DNA of 64,000 nucleotides from contig AP021857.1 in the NCBI GenBank assembly GCA_017347485.1, positions 1,469,390-1,533,389 on the forward strand, written 5' to 3'. Numbering within the stretch: the first letter of the stretch is position 1; every line of letters starts with the position of its first letter. Source of the DNA: Candidatus Desulfobacillus denitrificans. Its GTDB lineage: Bacteria > Pseudomonadota > Gammaproteobacteria > Burkholderiales > Rhodocyclaceae. A program made the position numbers and the translations under genes. This document shows, piece after piece, positions 9,057 to 18,834 of this stretch. Below the pieces are notes generated by a model that did not search any database, had not been told where the DNA came from, and worked only from the letters and a program-made list of their open reading frames with translations.

Positions 9057-9366
9057 GGCTGTATCGTATTCCAGATATCCACTTTCCGACAATTTGCGTC
9101 CATATGCAAGGGCCGGCATCAAAAGTATCCATTTCGTTTACAGGGGTATGGCAACCCGGGGGCGGCTTTACATTCGATGGCGCCGGGGCTATAAAGACAG
9201 CGTGCCCAATCCGTGTCGGGACACAAGAGCCACAAGGAGGTGCTGAAATCATCGGGGCAAACCATCGAGCATCGATAACAATCAACCTGCTTCGAACCAT
9301 GGGGTTGCGATGGTTGGCCTTGATCTAAATCCGGGTCGTGAGACCACCACAAGAGGAGGGAACGAC
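9057..9366. other. Divergent intergenic region between moaA and fdnG
   Basis: 310 bp with no convincing gene. It holds the probable formate dehydrogenase promoter (9167-9195) and a roughly 170-nt leader. An open frame begins at ATG 9310 in frame with fdnG, but fdnG has a much better start at GTG 9367. I see no sigma-54 (TGGC-N8-TGC) site and no recognisable Mo-cofactor or other riboswitch. Confidence 0.5.
9167..9195 (+). promoter_or_regulatory. Probable promoter of the formate dehydrogenase operon
   Basis: TTTACA (9167-9172), a 17-nt spacer, then TATAAA (9190-9195): each hexamer is one base off the sigma-70 consensus and the spacing is ideal. It directs transcription towards fdnG, with the coding start about 165 nt downstream. 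No experimental support. Confidence 0.5.
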
Positions 9367-12300
9367 GTGCAAGTCACCAGGCGGCAGTTCTTCAAGATCT
9401 GCTCCGCCGGGCTAGGGGGATCCAGCATCGCCATGCTGGGTTATTCCCCCACGGCAGCCCTGGCGGAGGTCAGAGAATTCAAGCTCGCCCGCGCCACCGA
9501 GACGCGGAACATGTGTCCGTACTGCTCGGTGAGCTGCGGCGTTTTGGCCTACTCGATCGGCGACAAGTCGAAGAACGCCAAGGCCAAGATCATCCACATC
9601 GAGGGCGACCCGGACAACCCCGTCAACCGTGGCACGCTGTGCCCGAAGGGCGCCGGACTTCTCGACATGATCAACAGTCCCAACCGGCTGAAGTTCCCCG
9701 AGGTGCGCGAGGCCGGCAGCAACGAGTGGAAACGCATCTCCTGGGACGAGGCCATCACACGCATCACGAAGCACATGAAGGCTGACCGCGACGCGAACTT
9801 CGTCGAGAAGAACGCCGAGGGAACCACGGTGAACCGCTGGAACACCTTCGGCTTCCTGGCCTCGTCCGCCTCCTCCAACGAACCGGGTTATCTCACCGTC
9901 AAGACGCTCCGTGCCCTGGGCGTCGTAGCGCTGGACACGCAAGCACGCATCTGACACGCCCCCACGGTATCCAGTCTGGGTCCGACATTTGGGCGTGGCG
10001 CGATGACCAACCACTGGGTCGACATCAAGAATGCCGACCTGGTCGTGATCATGGGCGGCAATGCCGCGGAGGCTCACCCCTGCGGTTTCAAGTGGGTGGT
10101 GGAAGCCAAGAAGGGCCGCAAGGCCAGGCTGATCGTGGTCGATCCGCGCTTCACGCGCTCGGCCTCGGTTTCCGACTTCTATGCGCCGATTCGCCCCGGC
10201 AGCGACATCGCCTTCCTCGGCGGCGTCATCAACTACCTGCTGACGAACGACAAGATCCACCACGATTACGTCAAGAACTACACCAATGCAACCTTCCTCA
10301 TCGACGAGGGCTTCAAGTTCGATGACGGCTTCTTCTCCGGCTACAACGCCGAGAAGCGCAGCTACGACAAGGCAACGTGGCAGTACCAGAAGGACAAGGA
10401 CGGCTATGCCATGGTCGACGAGACCCTGCAGAGCCCGCACTGCGTCTTCCAGCTGATGAAGAAGCATTATTCACGCTACTCGCCGGAGCTGGTCAGCAAG
10501 GTCACCGGCACGCCGAAGGAGGATTTCCTCAAGATCTGCGGCATGATCGCGGAGACATCGGTACCCGGCAAGACCATGACCATCCTCTATGCGCTGGGGT
10601 GGACGGAGCACACGGTCGGCTCGCAGAACATCCGCACCATGGCCATGATCCAGTTGCTGCTCGGCAACATGGGCAGGGCGGGCGGCGGCGTCAACGCGCT
10701 GCGCGGCCATTCCAACGTGCAGGGCATCACCGACATGTGCCTGTATTCCGAGGTGCTGCCGGGCTATCTGTCGGCGCCGACCGATGGCGACAAGACCTTC
10801 GACGAATACCTCGCCAAGCGCACGCCGAAGGCACTGCGGCCGAACCAGATGAACTTTCCGCAGAACTTCCCGAAGTGGATCACCAGCCTGTGCAAGGCCT
10901 GGTACGGCAGCGCCGCCACCAAGGAGAACGGCTTCTGCTACGACTGGCTGCCGAAGAAGGATGCCGCCTACGACGCCATGGCGATCTTCGAGCGCATGCA
11001 CCAGGGCAAGATGCAGGGCTTCGTCTGCCAGGGCTTCAATCCGCTGGCGTCGATGGCCAACAAGCGCAAGATCGGCGACGCGCTGGCCAAGCTGAAATAC
11101 CTGGTCATCATCGATCCGCTGTCCACCGAGACCTCGGAATTCTGGAAGAACTATGGCGAGTTCAACCAGACCGATCCGGCGCAGATCCAGACCGAGGTGT
11201 TCCGCCTGCCGTGCACCCTGGTCGCCGAAGACTCCGGCAGCTATACCAATTCCGGCCGCGTGGCGCAGTGGCATTGGAAGGCGGCCGACGGTCCGGGCGA
11301 TTCGAAGGGCGATGCCGAGATCATGGCGGCGCTGTTCCTCAGGCTGAAGGAGATGTATGCCAAGGACGGCGGCAAGTTCCCCGACGCCATCCTCAATCTG
11401 GCCTGGCCCCACCGCATTCCCGCCAAGCCCGCGCCCGAGGAGCTCCTCATGGAGATCTCCGGCAAGGCGCTGGCCGACGTCTATGATCCGAAGGACAAGA
11501 CCAAGGTGATCGCCAAGGCCGGCGAGCAACTGGCCGGGTTCGCGCAGTTGCGCGATGACGGCAGCACGTCCTGCGGCAACTGGATCTACGGCGGCTGTTG
11601 GTCGCAGGCGGGCAACCTCACCGCGCGGCGCGACGCCGCCGATCCGTCCGGTCTCGGCCAAACGCTTAACTGGGGCTTCGCCTGGCCCGCCAACCGGCGC
11701 ATCCTCTACAACCGCGCCGGTGCAGACCCCTCCGGCAAGCCGTGGGATGCGAAGCGGGCGGGAATCAGGTGGACCGGGACCGCCTGGGCCGGCAACGACG
11801 TGCCCGACATGCGACCGGATGCGGCGCCCGAGGAGAAGGTGATGCCCTTCATCATGACGCCGGAAGGCGTGGCGCGGCTGTTCGCGCCGCTGATGGCCGA
11901 GGGACCGTTTCCGGAGCACTACGAGCCCTACGAAACGCCGCTGGACAACAACCCGTTCCATCCGAAGAACCCGAAGGCCACCAGCAATCCGACCGCGCGG
12001 GTCTTCAAGGGCGACATGGACTCGTTCGGCACGGCCAAGGACTTCCCCTACGTGGCGACCACCTACCGCCTGGTCGAGCACTTCCACTTCTGGACCAAGC
12101 ACGCGCACATCAACGCCGTGCTGCAGCCCGAGCATTTCGTCGAGATCGGCGAGGAGCTGGCGAAGGAGAAGGGCATCCAGGCCGGCGACAAGGTGAAGGT
12201 GCGCAGCAACCGCGGCTACATCAAGGCCGTCGCGGTGGTGACGAAACGCATCCGCACCCTGGATGTGGACGGCAAGAAGGTGCATACCGTCGGTCTGCCG

Positions 12301-12429
12301 CTGAACTCCGGCTTCACCGGGGTGACCAAGCCGGGCTTCATCACCAACACCCTGACACCGTTCGTCGGCGACCCCAACTGCCAGACGCCGGAGTACAAGG
12401 CGTTCCTGGTCAACATCGAGAAGGTCTGA
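9367..12429 (+). CDS. fdnG: Formate dehydrogenase-N type major subunit, selenoprotein
   Basis: Periplasmic catalytic subunit that oxidises formate at a Mo-bis-MGD centre. One reading frame of 1020 residues is interrupted only by TGA at 9952-9954, which would encode selenocysteine at residue 196 (same number as E. coli FdnG). Reading resumes with [21 protein letters not shown], the conserved context. The start is GTG 9367, preceded by AAGAGGAGGG and followed by a Tat signal (TRRQFFK, about residues 4-10). A [4Fe-4S] motif CPYCSVSC plus a later C lies near residues 50-95; the MGD-binding C-terminal domain ends at about 1020. A SECIS-like hairpin follows the TGA. It is followed by fdnH, fdnI and, after a terminator, by fdhE-selA-selB-selC, so all Sec decoding parts except SelD are local. 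Confidence 0.96.
9952..9997 (+). promoter_or_regulatory. UGA selenocysteine codon with bacterial SECIS hairpin
   Basis: Directly after the UGA (9952-9954), CACGCCC (9955-9961) pairs with GGGCGTG (9991-9997). An upper stem ATCCA (9969-9973) pairs with TGGGT (9977-9981) around a GTC apical loop. A lower stem next to UGA and a short upper stem with a GU-containing loop is the design of the E. coli fdnG/fdhF SECIS, bound by SelB. The hairpin is inside the coding sequence, as expected in bacteria. Confidence 0.85.
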
Positions 12430-12439
12430 GGGAGGAACC

Positions 12440-13327
12440 ATGGCACTGCAATCGCTAGACATCAAGCAGCGCTCGGCGACCACCACTCCGGCACCTTCGG
12501 TGCGCAAGACCGTGGAGGTGGCCAAGCTGATCGACGTCTCCACCTGCATCGGCTGCAAGGCCTGCCAGGCGGCCTGCATGGAGTGGAACGACATCCGCGA
12601 CGAGGTCGGACGCAACTATGGGGTGTACGACAACCCCATGGACCTCACCGACAAGTCATGGACCGTGATGCGTTATGCGGAGGTGGAGGAGAAGGGCCGG
12701 CTGGAGTGGCTGATCCGCAAGGACGGCTGCATGCACTGCTTGGAGCCGGGCTGCCTGAAGGCCTGCCCGGCGCCGGGCGCCATCGTCCAGTACGCCAACG
12801 GCATCGTGGACTTCCACGAGGAGCACTGCATCGGCTGCGGCTACTGCATCACCGGCTGCCCCTTCAACATCCCGCGCATCTCCAAGGAGGACGGCAAGGC
12901 CTACAAATGCTCGCTGTGCTCCGACCGGGTGGCGGTGGGCCAGGCGCCGGCCTGCGCCAAGGCATGCCCGACGGGCGCCATCCAGTTCGGCACCAAGGAG
13001 GACATGCAGGACTATGCCGCCAAGCGCATCGGCGACCTCAAGGAACGCGGTTTCGACAAGGCCGGCCTCTACGATCCCGCCGGCGTCGGCGGCACCCACG
13101 TCATGTACGTCCTGCACCACGCCGACCGGCCGCAGCTCTACAGCGGCCTGCCGGCGGACCCGGGCATCAGCCCGCTGGTGTCGCTGTGGAAGGGCTTCGC
13201 CAAGCCGCTCGCCTCGCTGGCTTTGGGGGCGGTGGCGCTGGGCAGCCTGTTCCACTACGTCATGAAGGGTCCCAACGAGGTGTCGAAAGAGACCGAGAAG
13301 GAAGTCGAGAAGGAGGGAAGCCAATGA
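12440..13327 (+). CDS. fdnH: Formate dehydrogenase iron-sulfur (beta) subunit
   Basis: A 295-residue electron-transfer subunit. Four [4Fe-4S] motifs are visible: [11 protein letters not shown] (about 36-46), [13 protein letters not shown] (about 97-109), [11 protein letters not shown] (about 131-141) and a CSLC motif with later ACAKAC (about 156-178). One C-terminal membrane helix (about 250-275) anchors it to the periplasmic face, as in FdnH/FdoH. It passes electrons from the Mo subunit to the cytochrome b subunit. The spacing to fdnG is 10 nt with GAGGGAGG upstream, and the stop overlaps the start of fdnI (ATGA). Confidence 0.95.
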   Translation: MALQSLDIKQRSATTTPAPSVRKTVEVAKLIDVSTCIGCKACQAACMEWNDIRDEVGRNYGVYDNPMDLTDKSWTVMRYAEVEEKGRLEWLIRKDGCMHCLEPGCLKACPAPGAIVQYANGIVDFHEEHCIGCGYCITGCPFNIPRISKEDGKAYKCSLCSDRVAVGQAPACAKACPTGAIQFGTKEDMQDYAAKRIGDLKERGFDKAGLYDPAGVGGTHVMYVLHHADRPQLYSGLPADPGISPLVSLWKGFAKPLASLALGAVALGSLFHYVMKGPNEVSKETEKEVEKEGSQ

Positions 13328-13944
13328 TCCGCGATCCGAAAGACCTGCAGCGCTATACCCCGCAGGAGCGGGCCAACCACTGGGTGGTGGGGATCAGCTT
13401 CATCCTCCTCGCCCTCTCCGGCCTGGCCTTCTTCCACCCGGCGTTCTATCCACTCTCGCAACTCTTCGGCGGCGGCACCTGGGCGCGCATCCTGCATCCC
13501 TACATCGGCGTCTTCATGGCGTTCTTCTTCGTCCTGATGTTCCTGCGTTTCCGCAAGCTCAATGTCATGACGAAGACCGACAAGGAATGGCTCTCGCGCA
13601 TCGGCGAGATGGTGGACGGCGACGACCACAACATGCCCGAGCAGGGCAAGTACAACGGCGGCCAGAAGGCGATGTTCTGGGCGTCGGTGGTCTGCATGCT
13701 GCTGCTGCTCGTTTCCGGCGCGCTGATCTGGCGGGCGCAGTTCTCGCCGCCGATCGGCCTGGTGCGCTTCGCCGCCGTGGTGCACGCCGTGGCCGCCGTG
13801 GCGATGATCGCCCTGATCGTCATCCACGCCTATGCCGCCATCTGGGTGAAGGGCACCATCCGCGCCATGTGGTACGGCACGGTCACCCGGGCCTGGGCCA
13901 GGCAGCATCATCGCGCCTGGTACCGCGAGATGACCGGCAAGTGA
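13324..13944 (+). CDS. fdnI: Formate dehydrogenase cytochrome b556 (gamma) subunit
   Basis: A 206-residue membrane protein with four predicted helices (about 18-40, 55-75, 115-135, 150-175). Histidines suited to bind two b-type haems are present (near 20, 57 and in the VVHAV...VIHAY segment). It transfers electrons from the FeS subunit to quinone, coupling periplasmic formate oxidation to the membrane. The start ATG 13324 overlaps the fdnH stop. A longer open frame runs upstream in this phase but only overlaps fdnH. The operon ends here at a strong terminator. Confidence 0.93.
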   Translation: MIRDPKDLQRYTPQERANHWVVGISFILLALSGLAFFHPAFYPLSQLFGGGTWARILHPYIGVFMAFFFVLMFLRFRKLNVMTKTDKEWLSRIGEMVDGDDHNMPEQGKYNGGQKAMFWASVVCMLLLLVSGALIWRAQFSPPIGLVRFAAVVHAVAAVAMIALIVIHAYAAIWVKGTIRAMWYGTVTRAWARQHHRAWYREMTGK

Positions 13945-13961
13945 TGGGTAAGCTTCAAAGG

Positions 13962-13992
13962 CCTGCGGGCGGGGACGCCCGCAGGTTTTTTT
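13962..13992 (+). terminator. Rho-independent terminator after fdnGHI
   Basis: A perfect 10-bp GC stem, CCTGCGGGCG (13962-13971) with CGCCCGCAGG (13976-13985), closes a GGGA tetraloop and is followed by seven T. It lies 17 nt after the fdnI stop and separates the structural genes from fdhE-selAB-selC, which therefore probably have their own or read-through transcription. Confidence 0.92.
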
Positions 13993-14047
13993 AACACCGT
14001 TCGCCCTGAGTAGCCCGCGCAGCGGGCGCATCGAAGGGCTGATTGAA

Positions 14048-14962
14048 ATGTCGACACTCCTCGAACCCGGACAGATTCCCCAGGCCAGCGGCGAGCCGCC
14101 GCTCGTCCTGCCGCCCGACGCCAAAGACGTCTTCGCCCACCGTGCACGCCGCTTCGCGCAATTGGCGGAAGGCCATCCCCTCGGCGACTACCTGCGCTTC
14201 ATGGGGTGCCTGGCGCAGGCGCAGCAGCGGGCGCTCGATGCCATGGCCGCGGTGCCGGTGTCGGACGACGCCGCGAAAAGTCAGTCGCGGCAGCACGGCA
14301 TGCCGCTGGTGCCGGCGCAATCCTGGCCGCGCGATGCGGCCTGGCGCGCGGCGCTCACAGCCATCCTCGCCGATGCCGCGCCGGCGGCGAGCGAGGCGGC
14401 CGCCACCACGATCGAGGCGCTGCACGCCCTCGACGGCGCGGTCCTCGACGGCCTCGCCGGACGCGTCCTGCGCACCGAGCTCTACGGCGGGCACGCCGAC
14501 AAGCTGCCCTTCGTCGCCGCCGCCCTGCAGGTGTACTGGACAAAGCTGGCCGTTCAACTCGGCGCCGAGATCGTGCCACTCGACGTCAAGAGCGTCTGCC
14601 CCTGTTGCGGCGCGTTGCCCGCGGTGAGCGTCATCGGCGCCTGCGCCGAGGTGCCCGGCCTGCGCTACCTGCACTGCTCGCTGTGCAACACCGAGTGGAA
14701 CCTGACGCGGGTCAAGTGCACCTCTTGCGATGCCCCCGAGAGCAGCGTCGCCTACCAGCACGTCGAGGGCGACAAGGGCCTCGTCCAGGCCGAGACCTGC
14801 GACGTCTGCAAGGCCTACCTCAAGCTCGTGCGCCGCGACAAGGACGCCGCCGCCGATCCGGTGGCCGACGACCTCGCCACGCTGGCCCTCGACATCCTGG
14901 TCGACGAATCCGGCTTCTCGCGCAGCGGCCCCAACCTCCTGCTGGTGCCCGGCGGGGGTTAG
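14048..14962 (+). CDS. fdhE: Formate dehydrogenase accessory protein FdhE
   Basis: A 304-residue cytoplasmic maturation factor of the respiratory formate dehydrogenases. The C-terminal half has paired CxxC motifs characteristic of FdhE: CPCCGALP (about 187-190), CSLCNTEW, CTSCD and CDVC. They form rubredoxin-like iron or zinc sites needed for interaction with the catalytic subunit. It sits between the formate dehydrogenase operon and selA. Residues around AAKSQSRQHG (about 78-87) coincide with a 24-bp repeat copy and could be a lineage-specific alteration. Confidence 0.92.
   Translation: MSTLLEPGQIPQASGEPPLVLPPDAKDVFAHRARRFAQLAEGHPLGDYLRFMGCLAQAQQRALDAMAAVPVSDDAAKSQSRQHGMPLVPAQSWPRDAAWRAALTAILADAAPAASEAAATTIEALHALDGAVLDGLAGRVLRTELYGGHADKLPFVAAALQVYWTKLAVQLGAEIVPLDVKSVCPCCGALPAVSVIGACAEVPGLRYLHCSLCNTEWNLTRVKCTSCDAPESSVAYQHVEGDKGLVQAETCDVCKAYLKLVRRDKDAAADPVADDLATLALDILVDESGFSRSGPNLLLVPGGG
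14277..14300 (+). repeat. 24-bp dispersed element, copy 3
   Basis: AAAGTCAGT, spacer CGCGGCAGC, ACGGCA (one mismatch to ACGGCG). It lies in fdhE, in the sense orientation, and is preceded by an extra A. It encodes KSQSRQHG. Confidence 0.8.
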
Positions 14963-15001
14963 AATCCTTTTTTCCACTTTCTGCCCGGTCCGGGTGAAAG
15001 C

Positions 15002-16390
15002 ATGAACGAACTCAAGAACCTTCCGTCCGTCGACCGCCTCCTGTCCGAGGCGGCCCTGCAATCCCTCGTTGCCGAGTACGGCCGCACGGTCGTCACCGAC
15101 GCCGTGCGCGCCGAACTGACTTTCGCGCGGGAATCGGTGAAGGGCGGGGCCGCGCTGCCGGCGAACGAGGCGATCGTCGCTGCCGTCACCGGCCGCGTCG
15201 CCGCGCACATGCGGCCGCGCCTGCAGCCGGTGTTCAACCTCACCGGCACGGTGCTGCACACCAACCTCGGCCGCGCCGTGCTGCCCGAGTCCGTCGTCGA
15301 GGCCGTTGCCCGCGCCGCGCGCGCGCCCTGCGCCCTCGAGTACGACCTTGACGGCGGCGGCCGCGGCGACCGCGACGAGGTCGTCGACGGCCTGCTGCGC
15401 GAGCTGACCGGCGCCGAGGCCGCCACGGTGGTGAACAACAACGCCGCGGCGGTGTTCCTGCTGCTCAACACTCTGGCGCAGCGGAAGGAAGTCGTCGTCT
15501 CGCGCGGCGAGCTGGTCGAGATCGGCGGCGCCTTCCGCGTGCCCGACATCATGCGCCGCGCCGGCGCGAAGCTGGTCGAGGTCGGCACCACCAATCGCAC
15601 CCACCTGCGCGACTTCGACGAGGCCGTCAATGCCAAGACGGCGATGGTGATGAAGGTGCACACCAGCAACTACGCCGTGCAGGGCTTCACCGCCGCCGTG
15701 CCGGAGGCCGAGCTGGCCGCCTTGGCCCACGCGCGCGGCGTGCCCTTCGTCGTCGACCTCGGCAGCGGCACGCTGGTGAACCTCGAGCAGTGGGGCCTGC
15801 CGCACGAGCCGACGCCGCGCGATTCCATCGAGGCCGGCGCCGACCTCGTCACCTTCTCCGGCGACAAGCTGCTCGGCGGCCCGCAGGCCGGCCTGCTGAT
15901 CGGCCGCCGCGAGCTGATTGCCAAGATCAAGAAGAATCCGCTCAAGCGCGCGCTGCGCGTCGGCAAGCTCACGCTCGCCGCGCTGGAGGCGACGCTCGCC
16001 CTTTACCGCGACCCCGAGCGCCTGCCGCAGCGGCTGGAGGCGCTGCGCTTGCTGACGCGGCCGGAAGCCGAGATCCGCGCCCAGGCCGAACGCCTGCTGC
16101 CGGTCTGGCAGGCGGCGCTGGCGAAGTGGCCGCTCGACGCCGCCATCGAAGCGACGCTGTCGCAGATCGGCTCCGGTTCGCTGCCGGTCGACCGCCTGCC
16201 CAGCGTCGCCCTCGTCGCGCGGCCGCGCGGCAAGCGCGCCGGCGTGCTGCACAAGCTGGAAGCGGCGCTGCGGCGCCTGCCCATGCCCGTCATCGGCCAC
16301 ATCGCCGACGACGCCCTGCGCCTCGATCTGCGCTGCCTGGCGTCGCAGGACGAGGCCGTCTTCACCGCGCAACTCGCCACGCTGACATGA
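15002..16390 (+). CDS. selA: L-seryl-tRNA(Sec) selenium transferase
   Basis: A 462-residue PLP enzyme, normal length for bacterial SelA. It converts seryl-tRNA(Sec) to selenocysteyl-tRNA(Sec) with selenophosphate. The PLP lysine is K289 in [30 protein letters not shown] and [12 protein letters not shown] are typical of the family. The end overlaps the selB start by 4 bases (ATGA), so the two are coupled. The selenophosphate synthetase SelD is not in the window. Confidence 0.96.
   Translation: MNELKNLPSVDRLLSEAALQSLVAEYGRTVVTDAVRAELTFARESVKGGAALPANEAIVAAVTGRVAAHMRPRLQPVFNLTGTVLHTNLGRAVLPESVVEAVARAARAPCALEYDLDGGGRGDRDEVVDGLLRELTGAEAATVVNNNAAAVFLLLNTLAQRKEVVVSRGELVEIGGAFRVPDIMRRAGAKLVEVGTTNRTHLRDFDEAVNAKTAMVMKVHTSNYAVQGFTAAVPEAELAALAHARGVPFVVDLGSGTLVNLEQWGLPHEPTPRDSIEAGADLVTFSGDKLLGGPQAGLLIGRRELIAKIKKNPLKRALRVGKLTLAALEATLALYRDPERLPQRLEALRLLTRPEAEIRAQAERLLPVWQAALAKWPLDAAIEATLSQIGSGSLPVDRLPSVALVARPRGKRAGVLHKLEAALRRLPMPVIGHIADDALRLDLRCLASQDEAVFTAQLATLT
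15100..15123 (-). repeat. 24-bp dispersed element, copy 4
   Basis: Minus-strand reading: AAAGTCAGT, spacer TCGGCGCGC, ACGGCG. It lies in selA, antisense, and encodes AVRAELTF on the coding strand. Confidence 0.85.
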
Positions 16391-18291
16391 TCGTCGGCAC
16401 CGCCGGACACATCGACCACGGCAAGACCACGCTGGTCAAGGCGCTGACCGGCGTGGACTGCGACCGGCTGAAGGAGGAGAAGACGCGCGGCATCACGCTC
16501 GACCTCGGCTATGCCTATGCCGACGCGGGGCGCCTCGGCTTCGTCGACGTGCCCGGCCACGAGCGGCTGGTGCACAACATGCTGGCCGGCGCCACCGGCA
16601 TCGACTTCGTGCTGCTGGTGGTGGCGGCCGACGACGGGCCGATGCCGCAGACGCGCGAGCACCTCGCCATCGTCGATCTGCTCGGCCTCGGCCGCGGCGC
16701 CGTGGCGCTGACCAAGGTCGACGCCGTCGCGCCCGAGCGGCGCGCGGCGGCGCGCGGCGAAGTCGCCGCGCTGCTGGCCGGCACCGCGCTGGAAAACGCG
16801 CCGCTGTTCGAAGTCTCCGCGACGGCGGGCGAAGGCGTCGCCGAACTGCGCGCCCACCTGCTGGCCGCCGCGGCTGCGCTGTCGACACGGCAGTCCGCCG
16901 GCGGCTTCCGGCTGGCCATCGACCGCTGCTTTACCCTGCAGGGCGTCGGCCTGGTGGTGACCGGCACCGCCTTCTCCGGCGCGGTCGCCGTCGACGATGC
17001 CGTCGTCGTCACGCCGCCGGGCCTGAAGGCGCGCGTGCGCGGCATCCACGCCCAGGACCGCGATGCCCAGTCCGGCGGGGCGGGGGAGCGCCTCGCCCTC
17101 AATCTCGCCGGCGACTTCGGCAAGGAGGACCTCGCGCGAGGCATGTGGGTCGTCGATCCGGCCCTGCATGCGCCGGTCGGCCGCTTCCACGCCCACCTGC
17201 GCGTGCCGGCCTCCGCCGAGGCGCCGGTGCGGCACTGGATGCCGGTGCACGTGCACCTCGGCGCTGCGGATATCCTCGGCCGCGTCGCGCTGCTCGAAGG
17301 CGAGCGGTTGGCGCCGGGCGAAGCCATGCTGGCGGAGATCATTCTCGACAAGCCGGCGGGCGCGCTGTGGGGCGACCGCTTCATCCTGCGCGACCAGTCC
17401 GCCACGCGCACCCTCGGCGGCGGCCGCGTGCTCGACATCTTCCCGCCCACGCGCCACAAGCGCACGCCGGAGCGGCTCGACTATTTGCGCCTGCTGGAAC
17501 AAGGCGATCCGGCACCGGCGCTGGCGCACGCCCTGGCGCGCCAGCCCGCCGGCCTGAATATCGACCGCTACGCGCTCAACCGCAACCTCGCCGCCGCCGA
17601 GGCGGAAGCGCTCTGGCGCGACATGGGCCTGGTCGTCGTCGAGGAAGCCGACGGCCGCAGCGGCTTCTCTCAAGAGAACTGGCAGGCCCTGTGCGCGCGC
17701 CTGCTCGAAGCGGCGCGCGCCGAGCACGAGCGCGCGCCCGACATGATCGGCGTCGAGCGCGACCGCCTGCGCCGCCTGACGCTGCCGACGCTGTCGCGCG
17801 CCGTCTTCGACAGACTGACTTTCGAATTGCTCGGCTCCGGCGCACTGGCGCAGAGCGGCAGCTGGCTGCACCTGCCCGGGCACCGCGCCGCGCTCGCCGC
17901 CACGGATGCCGACCTGTGGCGCACGCTGAAACCGCTGCTGGAAGCCGAGCCCTGCAATCCGCCGCGCGTGCGCGACATTGCCAGAGCGACGGGCATCGCC
18001 GAGGAGACCGTGCGCGGCCTGCTCAAGCGCGTCGCCCGTGTCGGCCAGGCTTATCCCGTGGCGCATGATCACTACTTCACGGCGGAGTCGGTGGCCGATC
18101 TGGCCGGCCGCGTCGCCCGTCTGTGCGCGCGCGACGGCACCGCGCGCGCCGCCGCGCTGCGCGATGAGATCGGCGGCGGCCGCAAGGTGGCCATCCACAT
18201 CCTCGAATTCTTCGACCGCATCGGCTACACTCGACGCGTGCGCGACGAGCATGCCCTGCGCGGCGAGGGCGAACGACAATGGATACTTTGA
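16387..18291 (+). CDS. selB: Selenocysteine-specific elongation factor SelB
   Basis: A 634-residue translational GTPase that delivers Sec-tRNA(Sec) to UGA codons marked by a SECIS hairpin. The GTPase motifs are visible: [10 protein letters not shown] (G1, residues about 6-15), DVPGHERLV (G3) and TKVD (G4). Beta-barrel domains follow, then C-terminal winged-helix domains (about 370-634) that bind the SECIS RNA. The start at ATG 16387 overlaps the selA stop; the open frame further upstream is only overlap with selA. The tRNA-Sec gene begins 6 nt after its stop. Confidence 0.96.
   Translation: MIVGTAGHIDHGKTTLVKALTGVDCDRLKEEKTRGITLDLGYAYADAGRLGFVDVPGHERLVHNMLAGATGIDFVLLVVAADDGPMPQTREHLAIVDLLGLGRGAVALTKVDAVAPERRAAARGEVAALLAGTALENAPLFEVSATAGEGVAELRAHLLAAAAALSTRQSAGGFRLAIDRCFTLQGVGLVVTGTAFSGAVAVDDAVVVTPPGLKARVRGIHAQDRDAQSGGAGERLALNLAGDFGKEDLARGMWVVDPALHAPVGRFHAHLRVPASAEAPVRHWMPVHVHLGAADILGRVALLEGERLAPGEAMLAEIILDKPAGALWGDRFILRDQSATRTLGGGRVLDIFPPTRHKRTPERLDYLRLLEQGDPAPALAHALARQPAGLNIDRYALNRNLAAAEAEALWRDMGLVVVEEADGRSGFSQENWQALCARLLEAARAEHERAPDMIGVERDRLRRLTLPTLSRAVFDRLTFELLGSGALAQSGSWLHLPGHRAALAATDADLWRTLKPLLEAEPCNPPRVRDIARATGIAEETVRGLLKRVARVGQAYPVAHDHYFTAESVADLAGRVARLCARDGTARAAALRDEIGGGRKVAIHILEFFDRIGYTRRVRDEHALRGEGERQWIL
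17799..17822 (-). repeat. 24-bp dispersed element, copy 5
   Basis: Minus-strand reading: AAAGTCAGT, spacer CTGTCGAAG, ACGGCG. It lies in the winged-helix part of selB, antisense, and encodes AVFDRLTF. Confidence 0.85.
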
Positions 18292-18296
18292 ACAAC

Positions 18297-18392
18297 GGAA
18301 GAGATCGCACTCCGGTGGGGCGCTCGGTCTTCAAAACCGAGAGGGGCGGCCAAGCGGTCCCTGGTGGGTTCGACTCCCACTCTCTTCCGCCA
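18297..18392 (+). tRNA. selC: tRNA-Sec (anticodon TCA)
   Basis: A 96-nt tRNA including an encoded CCA. The 8-bp acceptor stem GGAAGAGA/TCTCTTCC, the anticodon TCA within the GGTCTTCAAAACC loop, the very long variable arm and the T arm GGTGGGTTCGACTCCCAC identify it as selenocysteine tRNA. It starts 6 nt after the selB stop and ends 8 nt before the next start codon, so it must be cut out of, or transcribed through, a longer operon RNA. Confidence 0.97.
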
Positions 18393-18399
18393 ATCCAAT

Positions 18400-18834
18400 A
18401 TGGCGACTGAAATCTACAAGGGCCGCGTCCCCGCCGACCGCCTCTACGACACCCGGTACGACATGTGGGTGCGGCGCGAGGGCAACGAGGTCGTCATCGG
18501 CGCCACCAGTTTCGGCCTGCACCTGGCCGGCGAGGTGATCGCCTTCACGGCCAAACCAAAGGGCGCCGAAGTGGCGGCCGGACGCGGCCTCGGCACCGTC
18601 GAGTCCGCCAAAACTGTCCTGGCCGTGCATTCCCCCGTGGCCTTCCGCCTCGACCAGCCGAACGAGGACGCCGAAGAGCGGCCCCAGCTCATCAATCGCG
18701 ATCCCTACGACGCCGGCTGGCTGGCGCGCGGCGTGCCGCTCGACTGGGACACCGACGCCGCGCTTCTCGTCGACGCTGCCGCCTACGTCGCGCACATCCG
18801 CGCCATCGAGCCGGCGGCGGTGATCGAAGCGTGA
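18400..18834 (+). CDS. GcvH-like lipoyl-domain protein
   Basis: A 144-residue protein resembling the H protein of the glycine cleavage system. The lipoylation site is conserved as GTVESAKTVLAVHSP with Lys71, compared with the usual VESVK of GcvH. The C-terminal half (DPYDAGWL) also fits the fold. No glycine cleavage genes (gcvT, gcvP) are nearby; instead a DsrE-like protein follows, overlapping by 4 bases (GTGA). This pairing recalls the lipoate-binding proteins of sulfur-transfer pathways more than glycine cleavage. The start ATG 18400 lies only 8 nt after tRNA-Sec and has no ribosome binding site. Function is inferred from family and context only. Confidence 0.72.
   Translation: MATEIYKGRVPADRLYDTRYDMWVRREGNEVVIGATSFGLHLAGEVIAFTAKPKGAEVAAGRGLGTVESAKTVLAVHSPVAFRLDQPNEDAEERPQLINRDPYDAGWLARGVPLDWDTDAALLVDAAAYVAHIRAIEPAAVIEA

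Noticed and set aside
9310..9366. ATG 9310 as the fdnG start
   Set aside because: It adds 19 residues before the twin-arginine signal and lacks a ribosome binding site, while GTG 9367 has AAGAGGAGGG and directly begins the Tat peptide.
9057..9366. A Mo-cofactor riboswitch upstream of moaA or fdnG
   Set aside because: I could not find the conserved core or a consistent fold; the region only supports a simple promoter.
10003..12429. A separate gene starting at ATG 10003
   Set aside because: It is the continuation of fdnG after the selenocysteine UGA; the sequence upstream in the same frame is conserved and carries the Tat signal and FeS motif.
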